Below, piece after piece: positions 1 through 5,828 of a stretch of 6,652 nt of DNA. The first letter of the stretch is position 1. Every line of letters begins with the position of its first letter. The notes beneath the pieces were generated by a model. That model worked only from the letters and a program-made list of their open reading frames with translations. It did no database searches and had not been told where the DNA came from. This DNA comes from Dehalococcoidia bacterium UBA1332 (GTDB taxonomy: Bacteria; Chloroflexota; Dehalococcoidia; Lucifugimonadales; Lucifugimonadaceae): positions 1-6,652 of the forward strand of contig DBSW01000039.1 in assembly GCA_002306745.1 (NCBI GenBank), given 5' to 3'. A program made the position numbers and the translations under genes.

Positions 1-92
1 TCAGTGACATGGAATCGAGAAAGCCTGCTATTGGGCTTGGCGGTGGCTGAACGAACTGCATCAACAATTACTACTTCACGATTATTACTCAT
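1..92 (-). CDS. Thiolase family protein (acetyl-CoA C-acyltransferase-like), N-terminal fragment
   Basis: Only the first 30 codons are inside the window; the gene runs off the left edge. The reading begins MSNNREVVIVDAVRSATAKP and continues to about RFHVT, which matches the thiolase N-terminus (usual pattern REVVIVDAVRTPIGK...LSGFHPTDL). Thiolases cleave 3-ketoacyl-CoA with CoA, or condense two acyl-CoAs, in the cytoplasm. The start ATG (complement of 90-92) is preceded by AGGA (complement of 101-104) with an 8-base spacer, which supports it. It is the third gene of a minus-strand series after the SDR and Rieske oxygenase, 61 bases after the Rieske stop, so it is probably co-transcribed and may carry out the last chain-cleavage step of the same pathway. 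The active-site Cys and His lie outside the window, so a catalytic thiolase cannot be told from a non-catalytic sterol-carrier-type thiolase. The family call rests on about 30 residues. Confidence 0.72.
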   Translation of the reverse strand, partial: MSNNREVVIVDAVRSATAKPNSRLSRFHVT

Positions 93-153
93 TAAAAGCT
101 TCCTAACAGTTTGATTTACTTATCTTACCTCTCATTGGCCCCACTAACTTTCA

Positions 154-1461
154 CTACTTCTCTAGATAATCCGAAATAGTCTTATGAAAATGCCTAAGCC
201 TTAACTCTTGATCAGATAGCCACAAACCTGGGAACCCAGCGCTATTCATTCCCTCTTGAACAGTAGCTAAATTTGATGCGTCTTGGTCAATCACCATCCC
301 CAAAGAACGAGTACTCCCCGCAGGACGGAAATCATGTTTCGGTAACGGTGGCCATTCCTCCCCTTCAGGGATTAATTCAAACATCCATACATCAAAGAAC
401 ATTTTATTAGGATCATCTGGATGCGGCCGATGCCTAAAAAGCATGAGGTCATCAGAATGCGTATTTGTTGTCACATTAGGAAATACCAAATAGTTGAAAT
501 CATCCGTCAGTTGCTCATCATGCAACTCCGAAAAATCTTTGCCTTGCTCCTTCTGCGTAGCACGTTTATATTGCTGCACCGCAACACGAATATCATTCAT
601 TGACCCTTCATATGAAGCTGGGTCCATTCCAGCTCCCCGCAACATAGCTTTCAAAGGTGGAGGTATCTCCCCTACTGAGTCAACTCTTGGACTAAGGAGA
701 CCGAATGGGACAAGGTACCGACTATGCTTCTCGTACAAATCGATCTGGAGATCAAGGTCCTCCAGGTACCAAAGGAGTTGCGGATGTGTCTGAGCTGTAT
801 GGTAGGACTCAGCGAAAGCATCCACAGAAGCCTTCCAATTGCAGTTCCATTCGGCTGTGACCCAACGAGTCATAGCCATCCGCTCAAAGTGATATGGCTC
901 AAAGTGGCCTATCAATTCACCTAAATACTCCTCTAAGGGCTCAACTTGCACATTTAGACTGAACCACACGAATGATGCCCATGTGTCGCATGGTAGCTCT
1001 GACAAACCATTGCAAGGCGGTTTTCCTTGAGGGAACGTTTCTATGTCAGGAATATCCACAAAAGAGCCATCAGGATCATATTTCCACCCGTGGTACCCGC
1101 ATACGAAGGGATCAGCATGACCTGTACCCTCATCTGCGAGTCGGTTTCCGCGATGCATGCAAACATTGTGGAATGCCTTGAGCCGGCTATCGTGTTGACG
1201 AACAATTATCACTGACTCCGAACCGATATTTGTGCAAATAAAGTCCCCCGGGTCGGGAATTTGGTCTTCGCGGCAGCCCAATAGCCACACTTTAGTCCAG
1301 ATTTTTTCCCATTCCTTTTCCATAAACTCATCACTTATGTACCGCTCTTTGGGAATAATCTGAGTTCCCAAATCAATTTCTGGTGTCTTCCCTAGTGGGG
1401 TTCCATTGGGGTTCTTCTCGGGATTGCTTCGGACTATTTTATTCTTTCGTATGACTTCCAT
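154..1461 (-). CDS. Rieske [2Fe-2S] aromatic ring-hydroxylating oxygenase, alpha subunit
   Basis: This is the catalytic subunit of a Rieske non-heme iron oxygenase, which uses O2 and electrons from a separate reductase to hydroxylate or demethylate a ring or similar substrate. With the start at 1461 it has 435 residues, usual for the family. The Rieske cluster ligands are C101-x-H103 (in NVCMHRGNRLADEG) and C121-x2-H124 (in FVCGYHGWKYDPDGSF). The mononuclear iron site is H221 and H226 in DAFAESYHTAQTHP, with D394 (in DQDASNLATVQEG) as the likely third ligand. E218 occupies the place of the Asp that bridges to the Rieske cluster in naphthalene dioxygenase; Glu is seen there in other members. 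The frame is open back to a GTG at 1500, inside the SDR gene, but ATG 1461 is preferred: it has AGG six bases upstream and leaves a 10-base gap to the SDR stop. No beta subunit, ferredoxin or reductase is nearby, so the substrate is unknown; family confidence is high. Confidence 0.93.
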   Translation of the reverse strand: MEVIRKNKIVRSNPEKNPNGTPLGKTPEIDLGTQIIPKERYISDEFMEKEWEKIWTKVWLLGCREDQIPDPGDFICTNIGSESVIIVRQHDSRLKAFHNVCMHRGNRLADEGTGHADPFVCGYHGWKYDPDGSFVDIPDIETFPQGKPPCNGLSELPCDTWASFVWFSLNVQVEPLEEYLGELIGHFEPYHFERMAMTRWVTAEWNCNWKASVDAFAESYHTAQTHPQLLWYLEDLDLQIDLYEKHSRYLVPFGLLSPRVDSVGEIPPPLKAMLRGAGMDPASYEGSMNDIRVAVQQYKRATQKEQGKDFSELHDEQLTDDFNYLVFPNVTTNTHSDDLMLFRHRPHPDDPNKMFFDVWMFELIPEGEEWPPLPKHDFRPAGSTRSLGMVIDQDASNLATVQEGMNSAGFPGLWLSDQELRLRHFHKTISDYLEK

Positions 1462-1467
1462 AGTTCG

Positions 1468-1470
1468 CCT
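1468..1470 (-). promoter_or_regulatory. Weak ribosome binding site choosing the Rieske oxygenase start
   Basis: On the minus strand the sequence AGTAGG lies six bases before ATG 1461, immediately after the SDR stop codon TAG (complement of 1472-1474). This favours ATG 1461 over the upstream GTG at 1500, which would overlap the SDR gene by 29 bases and has no comparable site. Confidence 0.5.
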
Positions 1471-1471
1471 A

Positions 1472-2233
1472 CTAGAATTGAACCCGTTTTGTGAACCCAC
1501 CGTCCACTATTAGGTTCGTACCAGAAACCCAACTTGCCGCTGAGCTTGATAGAAAAAGCACACAATTCGAAACTTCTTCAGGTGTTCCTAATCGACCAGG
1601 TGGGTGATCCTTTTGAACTTTTGCGAACCATTTAGCCATGGTGTCCTTTAACATCTGCCAAACGCCACCCTCAAAATAAATCGGCCCGGGTGATACACAA
1701 TTGACACGTATCCCATCTCTTCCGACCTCTTGGGACAATTGCTTGGCATATACCAACAAAGAGCCCTTCATTGCGTTATATGCTTGAGGCCCACCGAAAG
1801 TTTCGACTGAGGCAGTTGTAGTAATAAATGTGATTGCTCCTTCCCCAGATTCACGCATGTGCGGAATAACCACTTCACAACCGCGAACCGTCGACAGAAC
1901 ATCTACTTCAAAGCTCTTCCACCAATTACGCTCGCTATCCGCACCGCCACCTGCGCTCACGCCAGGAATAAAAATATCTACCCCACCTAATTGCTCAATC
2001 ATCTCTTCAAGCCAAGCTTCGTAATCATCTTTATCGTTCACATCGCACGCACGCCCTATGACGGTGCCTTTCCCTCCAGATAATTCTCGAAGAGCTCGGG
2101 CAACTGTATCTTCTGAGCGGGAACATATAGCTACATCGCACCCTTCATCAATGAATTGATCAACCACGCGCCTCAAGATTCCTTTTGTTGACGCAGGAAC
2201 AATTACTCGTTTCCCTTTAAGTCCTAATTCCAT
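1472..2233 (-). CDS. SDR family NAD(P)-dependent oxidoreductase with atypical cofactor-binding motif
   Basis: This is a short-chain dehydrogenase/reductase of 253 residues, the normal length for a classical SDR, which would interconvert an alcohol and a ketone using NAD(P)(H) in the cytoplasm. The catalytic residues are visible: S142 in TTTASVE, then Y152-NAM-K156, followed by IRVNCVSPGP and the C-terminal GTNLIVDGGF typical of the FabG-like branch. The glycine-rich Rossmann motif is abnormal. Where TGxxxGxG is expected at residues 13-20 the protein has PASTKGIL, so the first Gly is Ala and the last is Leu, and the usual NNAG motif is replaced by PGVSAGGG. The start ATG 2233 has GAGGG seven bases upstream; the frame is open back to a TTG at 2272, but that lacks support. 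It is the first gene of the minus-strand operon, 10 bases before the Rieske gene, which suggests it oxidises or reduces an intermediate of the same pathway. Substrate unknown. Confidence 0.9.
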   Translation of the reverse strand: MELGLKGKRVIVPASTKGILRRVVDQFIDEGCDVAICSRSEDTVARALRELSGGKGTVIGRACDVNDKDDYEAWLEEMIEQLGGVDIFIPGVSAGGGADSERNWWKSFEVDVLSTVRGCEVVIPHMRESGEGAITFITTTASVETFGGPQAYNAMKGSLLVYAKQLSQEVGRDGIRVNCVSPGPIYFEGGVWQMLKDTMAKWFAKVQKDHPPGRLGTPEEVSNCVLFLSSSAASWVSGTNLIVDGGFTKRVQF

Positions 2234-2240
2234 GTTATTA

Positions 2241-2245
2241 CCCTC
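2241..2245 (-). promoter_or_regulatory. Ribosome binding site of the SDR gene (GAGGG)
   Basis: GAGGG on the minus strand ends seven bases before ATG 2233. It decides the start of the SDR gene in favour of the 253-residue form, which begins MELGLKGKR as is usual in the family, over the 266-codon frame that would need a TTG start at 2272. Confidence 0.7.
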
Positions 2246-2259
2246 GCTTCCTGACCTAA

Positions 2260-2265
2260 ATGATA
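2260..2265 (-). promoter_or_regulatory. Possible -10 element for the SDR-Rieske-thiolase operon
   Basis: The minus-strand hexamer TATCAT matches five of six bases of TATAAT and would start a transcript about 20 bases before ATG 2233, just enough to include the GAGGG site. The hexamer 17 bases upstream (TCCTCA) is a poor -35, so this is a weak prediction made by eye. Confidence 0.25.
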
Positions 2266-2298
2266 TCTGCAATCAATATTCTTGAGGATAAACAGCTT

Positions 2299-2314
2299 AA
2301 ATCAAATTTGATTT
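2299..2314. promoter_or_regulatory. 16-bp perfect palindrome, candidate operator in the divergent promoter region
   Basis: AAATCAAATTTGATTT reads identically on both strands, with half-site AAATCAAA and no spacer. It lies in the 137-base gap between two divergent operons (catabolic genes to the left, sugar genes to the right), 66 bases from the SDR start and 57 bases from the aminotransferase start. That position and symmetry suit a dimeric transcription factor, but no regulator gene is in the window and the palindrome is AT-rich, so chance is not excluded. The rest of the gap (2234-2298 and 2315-2370) holds ribosome binding sites and no convincing plus-strand promoter. Confidence 0.45.
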
Positions 2315-2370
2315 CTTGTACTTTCTCTAGAAATGCTGATTACGGACCATTCTGAGGGTAGATTAGGGAA

Positions 2371-3426
2371 GTGATCGCTCTATCAAAACCAGTAATTGGC
2401 GATGAAGAAAAACAGGCTGTGATGAGAGTTCTTGACAGCGGCATGATTGCCCAAGGCCCTGAGGTCGCGGCTTTTGAAAATGAGTTCTCTCAATACATGG
2501 AAGGTCATCATTGCATAGCCGTTAACTCAGGCACCTCAGCACTACATCTTGGACTTCTAGCATCGGGAATTGAATGTGGTCACGAGGTAATAATCCCATC
2601 ATTCACATTTGCCGCTACAGCAAATGCTGTCTCATTATGCGGAGCTACACCAGTCTTCGTCGACGTTGATTCTGACACGTTTACAATGGATCCCAGCGCA
2701 GTTGAAGCTGCCATTACCAAAAACACCTCAGCCATAATGCCAGTCCACCTCTACGGTCACCCAGCAGACATGGATCCCTTAACAGAAATTTGCGCTCGAA
2801 ATGGTTTAGTGCTTCTTGAGGATGCTGCACAGGCCCACCTAGCCACCTACAAATCTCAACCAGTCGGAACGTTCGGAACCGCAGCCTTCTCATTTTACCC
2901 AACCAAAAATATGACAAGCGGAGAAGGAGGGATGATTGTAACAGCGAATGATGAAATTGCGAGGAAGGCTAAGCTTCTTCGAAACCAAGGGATGGAGAAA
3001 AGATACGAAAATGAAATCATCGGATTCAATAATCGAATGACTGATATCAATGCAGCTATTGGCCGTGTGCAACTCCAAAAGCTTCGTGAGCGAACGAACA
3101 AAAGGCAAGATAACGCATCTTTTCTAAGTCAGAATCTATCCACAGTGAGTGTTCCCGTGGCCAGCAGCGACGTCAATCATGTTTATCATCAATACACAAT
3201 CAAAACCGAAAATCGAGATGCTCTTTCGAATTATTTAACCAATTCAAATATCGGCAACGGAGTGTACTATCCGATCCCTGTCCATCAACTACCCTCGTTT
3301 GGGAAAGAAATTGATTTACCCAACACAAAAACCGTAGCTGAACAGGCGCTTTCAATACCTGTTCACCCGCTTTTGACACAGGAAGAGTTGCATACGATTG
3401 TAGAGGTTATAAACGCATGGTGTTAA
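2371..3426 (+). CDS. DegT/DnrJ/EryC1/StrS family PLP-dependent nucleotide-sugar aminotransferase
   Basis: This 351-residue aminotransferase would move an amino group, usually from glutamate, onto a keto group of a nucleotide sugar in the cytoplasm. Visible family features in order are the N-terminal DSGMIAQGPEVAAFE, the phosphate-binding NSGTSALHLGL (S53-G54-T55), HEVIIPSFTFAATANAV, VHLYGHPADMDP, the cofactor Asp D151 in LEDAAQAH, and the Schiff-base lysine K179 in SFYPTKNMTSGEGG. The start is GTG: an in-frame TAG at 2359 blocks any longer form, and the next Met (residue 18) would remove conserved sequence. The ribosome site is unusual: AGGG ends only two bases before the GTG, while an earlier GAGGG (2354-2358) is 12 bases away. 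It overlaps the next gene, a 3-dehydrogenase-like protein, by 10 bases. Coupled with it, the likely substrate is a 3-keto derivative of UDP-GlcNAc or UDP-GlcNAcA, as for WbpE or GnnB. The family is sure; the exact substrate is inferred. Confidence 0.93.
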   Translation: MIALSKPVIGDEEKQAVMRVLDSGMIAQGPEVAAFENEFSQYMEGHHCIAVNSGTSALHLGLLASGIECGHEVIIPSFTFAATANAVSLCGATPVFVDVDSDTFTMDPSAVEAAITKNTSAIMPVHLYGHPADMDPLTEICARNGLVLLEDAAQAHLATYKSQPVGTFGTAAFSFYPTKNMTSGEGGMIVTANDEIARKAKLLRNQGMEKRYENEIIGFNNRMTDINAAIGRVQLQKLRERTNKRQDNASFLSQNLSTVSVPVASSDVNHVYHQYTIKTENRDALSNYLTNSNIGNGVYYPIPVHQLPSFGKEIDLPNTKTVAEQALSIPVHPLLTQEELHTIVEVINAWC

Positions 3427-4409
3427 GAGCCGGTCTTGTCGGACTTGGTATGATGGGAAAAAATCATGCCCGCGTTATGGCCTCAACAGATCAAGTAACG
3501 TTAGTTGGGATTGCAGACCCTGTCGGAGACACAACGAGCACTATTGATCCCGCTCTTCTCGTAGGGTCAGTCTCAGAATTATTAGAGAAGAATATTGACT
3601 TAGCGGTAGTTGCGTGTCCGACTAGTGAGCACGAAGACGTCGCCCTGCAACTATGTGAAGCTGGGGTGCACACACTAGTTGAGAAACCACTTGCAGTGGA
3701 TTCTGAAGGAGCGAAGCGAATAGCAACTGCTTTTGCAGCAGCGGGTCTTGTTGGCGCTGTTGGCCATATAGAACGATTTAACCCGGCAATACGGAGTATG
3801 CGAGAAAGAATAAACGAAGGTGAGTTAGGTGACCTTTTTCAAATATCCACTAGGAGAATTGGGCCGTTCCCTAATCGAATTAAAGATGTAGGTGTCGTTA
3901 AAGATCTAGCAACCCACGACTTGGATCTTACAACTTGGGTGGGAGGTTCAAACTTCATTCATTTATCTGCTCAAACCGCCCACAAAGCAGGGAGACCTCA
4001 TGAAGATCTTGTAGCGATCACAGGTCTCCTCCAAAATAAAGTAGTAACGAATCATCTAGTAAACTGGCTTTCACCGATGAAAGAACGTTTCACAATCGCC
4101 ACAGGCGAAAAGGGGTCTTTCATCGCTGATACATTATTGGCAGATCTAACATTGCATCGCAATGCTGATGCCCCAACTCCTTGGGAGGGGATATCTCAAT
4201 TCCGTGGTGTCGCTGAAGGAGATATGATTCGCTTTGCTATTGCCAAACCCGAGCCACTTCGTTTAGAGTTTGAAAGCTTCAGAGATGCTGTTCTTGGTAT
4301 GGATGGTGAAGTAGTCTCCATGAGCGAGGGACTACTGGCCGTAGAGAACGCTGAAAAGGTTCTTGAATCTGCGTCGCTACTAACGCCGACTATTTCGGAG
4401 AGTACATGA
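3417..4409 (+). CDS. Gfo/Idh/MocA family oxidoreductase, probable UDP-GlcNAc(A) 3-dehydrogenase
   Basis: This 330-residue protein has an N-terminal Rossmann domain, GLVGLGMMGKNHARV (residues 6-20), the hallmark VEKPLAV with E89-K90-P91, GHIERFNPAI (116-125), and ATHDLDL with H167-D168, where the Gfo/Idh/MocA active-site His is expected. The C-terminal half is the usual beta-sheet substrate domain. Family members oxidise a sugar hydroxyl with NAD(P)+. The GHIERFNP signature, together with an aminotransferase before it and a UDP-sugar 6-dehydrogenase after it, points to oxidation at C3 of UDP-GlcNAc or its uronic acid, giving the 3-ketosugar for transamination. The sequence looks closer to the archaeal UDP-GlcNAc 3-dehydrogenase/GnnA style than to Pseudomonas WbpB, from memory. 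The start ATG 3417 lies inside the aminotransferase gene, with AGAGG 10 bases upstream (3402-3406), and the end overlaps the next ATG (ATGA), so the three genes are translationally coupled. Family certain, substrate inferred. Confidence 0.9.
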   Translation: MVLRAGLVGLGMMGKNHARVMASTDQVTLVGIADPVGDTTSTIDPALLVGSVSELLEKNIDLAVVACPTSEHEDVALQLCEAGVHTLVEKPLAVDSEGAKRIATAFAAAGLVGAVGHIERFNPAIRSMRERINEGELGDLFQISTRRIGPFPNRIKDVGVVKDLATHDLDLTTWVGGSNFIHLSAQTAHKAGRPHEDLVAITGLLQNKVVTNHLVNWLSPMKERFTIATGEKGSFIADTLLADLTLHRNADAPTPWEGISQFRGVAEGDMIRFAIAKPEPLRLEFESFRDAVLGMDGEVVSMSEGLLAVENAEKVLESASLLTPTISEST

Positions 4410-5698
4410 CGACTTGCGTGGTTGGGCTTGGGAAAATAGGTTTACCCCTTGCAGTCCAAATTGCTTCTAAGGGTGAACATGTCATCGGTTGCGACATCAG
4501 TAGTGATGTCGTCAACTTTGTAAACAGTGGGCAAGTCCCATTTCCAGGCGAAGCTAACTTGTCCGAGTTATTGAAGGAAGTTCGTGGGCAGAACCTGCTC
4601 GATGCCACGACCAGTACTGTGGAAGCCGTAACGCAAGCTGATGTTGTCATTGTTGTAGTGCCCGTTATTGTCGACGAAGCTGCTAATCCTGATTTCTCGG
4701 CCATAGATTCAGCGACGATGGATATTGCATCTGGACTGCAGCCAAACACACTCATCTGTTACGAGACCACCCTACCCATCGGAACCACCCGAAATCGTTT
4801 TGGGCCTCTCCTTCAGGAAATCTCCGGATTGAATCCTGGAACTGACTTTTACCTCGCTTACAGCCCAGAGCGTGTCTTCAGCGGGCGAATTTTCACTGAT
4901 TTACGAACCTACCCAAAGCTTGTTGGAGGGATAAATGAGGCCTCGACAAAACGAGCTATTACCTTTTATGAAAGTGTTCTTGATTTTGATCATCGGCCTG
5001 ACCTCAACCAACAAAATGGAGTTTGGGATTTAGGAAAATCCGAAGCTGCCGAAATGGCAAAATTGGTTGAAACAACCTATCGCAACGTCAATATCGCGCT
5101 AGCGAATGAATTTGCACTTCATGCAGAGGAACTAGCAATTGACATTGGCTCAATAATCCAGGCGGCAAATAGTCAACCATTTAGTCATATACATAATCCA
5201 GGAATTGCTGTTGGCGGACACTGTATCCCTGTCTATCCGAAGTTTTATCTATCGACCCACTCAAGCGCATCACTCCCGAAAGTTGCGATATCAGTGAACG
5301 AGTCAATGCCCCTGAGAGCGGTGGAAGAACTTAAGCGTGCATTTCAAAACGATGCTGAAAACAAGCGAGTCGCGATACTTGGCGCAGCCTACCGAGGGGG
5401 GGTAAAGGAGACTGCCTTTTCCGGTGTGTTTAGTTTGGTAAATGAGATTACTAATATTGGATGGCAACCATTTGTCCATGACCCACTTTTCAGCGATAGC
5501 GAGTTGAGGGAGTTAGGATTTGAACCTTTCACCCTTGGAAATTCCTGCGATGCAGCAATCATACAAACCGATCATGAGATCTACAATGAGCTCAATGCCA
5601 GCGACCTCCCAGAGGCTAAGTACCTATACGATGGGCGACGTATTATCTCAGCAAGCCAAATTACTCCCATTACTCTTATACAACTTGGGTCTTGCTGA
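4406..5698 (+). CDS. Nucleotide sugar dehydrogenase (UDP-GlcNAc / UDP-ManNAc 6-dehydrogenase type)
   Basis: This 430-residue enzyme would oxidise C6 of a UDP-N-acetylhexosamine to a uronic acid in two NAD+-dependent steps. Features in order: Rossmann motif VVGLGKIGLPLA (residues 5-16) with the ribose-binding D30, VIVVVPVIVDE, YETTLPIGTTR (119-129), YSPERVFSG (142-150), EMAKLVETTYRNVNIALANEF with K219 and N227, and the active-site loop AVGGHCIPVYP with nucleophile C273. The length and the SPERV and KLVE-T-YRNVNIALANE patterns match the WecC/WbpA branch rather than UDP-glucose dehydrogenase. One oddity is Y277, at the position (Cys+4) that holds a catalytic Asp in UDP-glucose dehydrogenase and in the common GGHCIPVDP motif. 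The start ATG overlaps the previous stop by four bases and has GGAG five bases upstream (4397-4400). It is the last gene of the sugar operon; its product probably joins the C3 amination steps to make an aminouronic acid for a surface glycan. Confidence 0.92.
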   Translation: MTTCVVGLGKIGLPLAVQIASKGEHVIGCDISSDVVNFVNSGQVPFPGEANLSELLKEVRGQNLLDATTSTVEAVTQADVVIVVVPVIVDEAANPDFSAIDSATMDIASGLQPNTLICYETTLPIGTTRNRFGPLLQEISGLNPGTDFYLAYSPERVFSGRIFTDLRTYPKLVGGINEASTKRAITFYESVLDFDHRPDLNQQNGVWDLGKSEAAEMAKLVETTYRNVNIALANEFALHAEELAIDIGSIIQAANSQPFSHIHNPGIAVGGHCIPVYPKFYLSTHSSASLPKVAISVNESMPLRAVEELKRAFQNDAENKRVAILGAAYRGGVKETAFSGVFSLVNEITNIGWQPFVHDPLFSDSELRELGFEPFTLGNSCDAAIIQTDHEIYNELNASDLPEAKYLYDGRRIISASQITPITLIQLGSC

Positions 5699-5716
5699 AA
5701 AATATAACGAGCCGTG

Positions 5717-5734
5717 ACCTATGATTTCGTAGGT
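5717..5734 (+). terminator. Possible hairpin terminator after the sugar operon
   Basis: ACCTATG (5717-5723) pairs with CGTAGGT (5728-5734) across a four-base ATTT loop, giving seven base pairs including one G-T wobble, 18 bases after the dehydrogenase stop. There is no following T-run, so it is a poor intrinsic terminator and may only be a transcript-end hairpin. The rest of the 130-base gap (5699-5828) is an AT-rich leader; a TTGACC at 5740-5745 has only a weak -10 partner (GAACAT, 5763-5768). Confidence 0.3.
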
Positions 5735-5809
5735 AGTCCTTGACCTTTCCGTTGCTTTGAGGGAACATGAAGGTAGGCGGAAGTAGTAAAATTTGAGATT
5801 AAATTTCTC

Positions 5810-5814
5810 AGGAG
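5810..5814 (+). promoter_or_regulatory. Distant ribosome binding site of the SpoIID-like gene (AGGAG)
   Basis: AGGAG is followed by 14 bases before ATG 5829, longer than the usual 5-10, and by 20 bases before the in-frame ATG 5835. TGAGA (5794-5798) and TCTCA (5806-5810) could form a five-base-pair stem touching the site. It is the only good site ahead of the signal peptide, so it is assigned despite the spacing. Confidence 0.45.
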
Positions 5815-5828
5815 AGCACTTTAAAACC

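Noticed and set aside
421..1215. Plus-strand open frames of 60-99 codons opposite the Rieske gene
   Set aside because: They lie antisense to a gene with clear catalytic motifs, overlap one another and show no recognisable protein features; they are shadows.
1462..1500. Longer Rieske protein starting at GTG 1500
   Set aside because: It would overlap the SDR gene by 29 bases, uses a non-ATG start without a good ribosome site, and adds residues not expected in the family.
2234..2272. Longer SDR starting at TTG 2272
   Set aside because: ATG 2233 has a strong GAGGG site and begins with the family-typical N-terminus.
2714..3108. Minus-strand frames within the aminotransferase gene
   Set aside because: They are antisense to a fully supported enzyme and have no recognisable motif.
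4390..4755. 121-codon minus-strand frame opposite the start of the UDP-sugar dehydrogenase
   Set aside because: It is low-complexity, rich in Ser and Thr, and antisense to the Rossmann domain of a certain gene.
5740..5768. Promoter TTGACC - 17 bases - GAACAT ahead of the SpoIID-like gene
   Set aside because: The -35 is good, but the -10 matches only three of six bases, so it was not listed as a feature.
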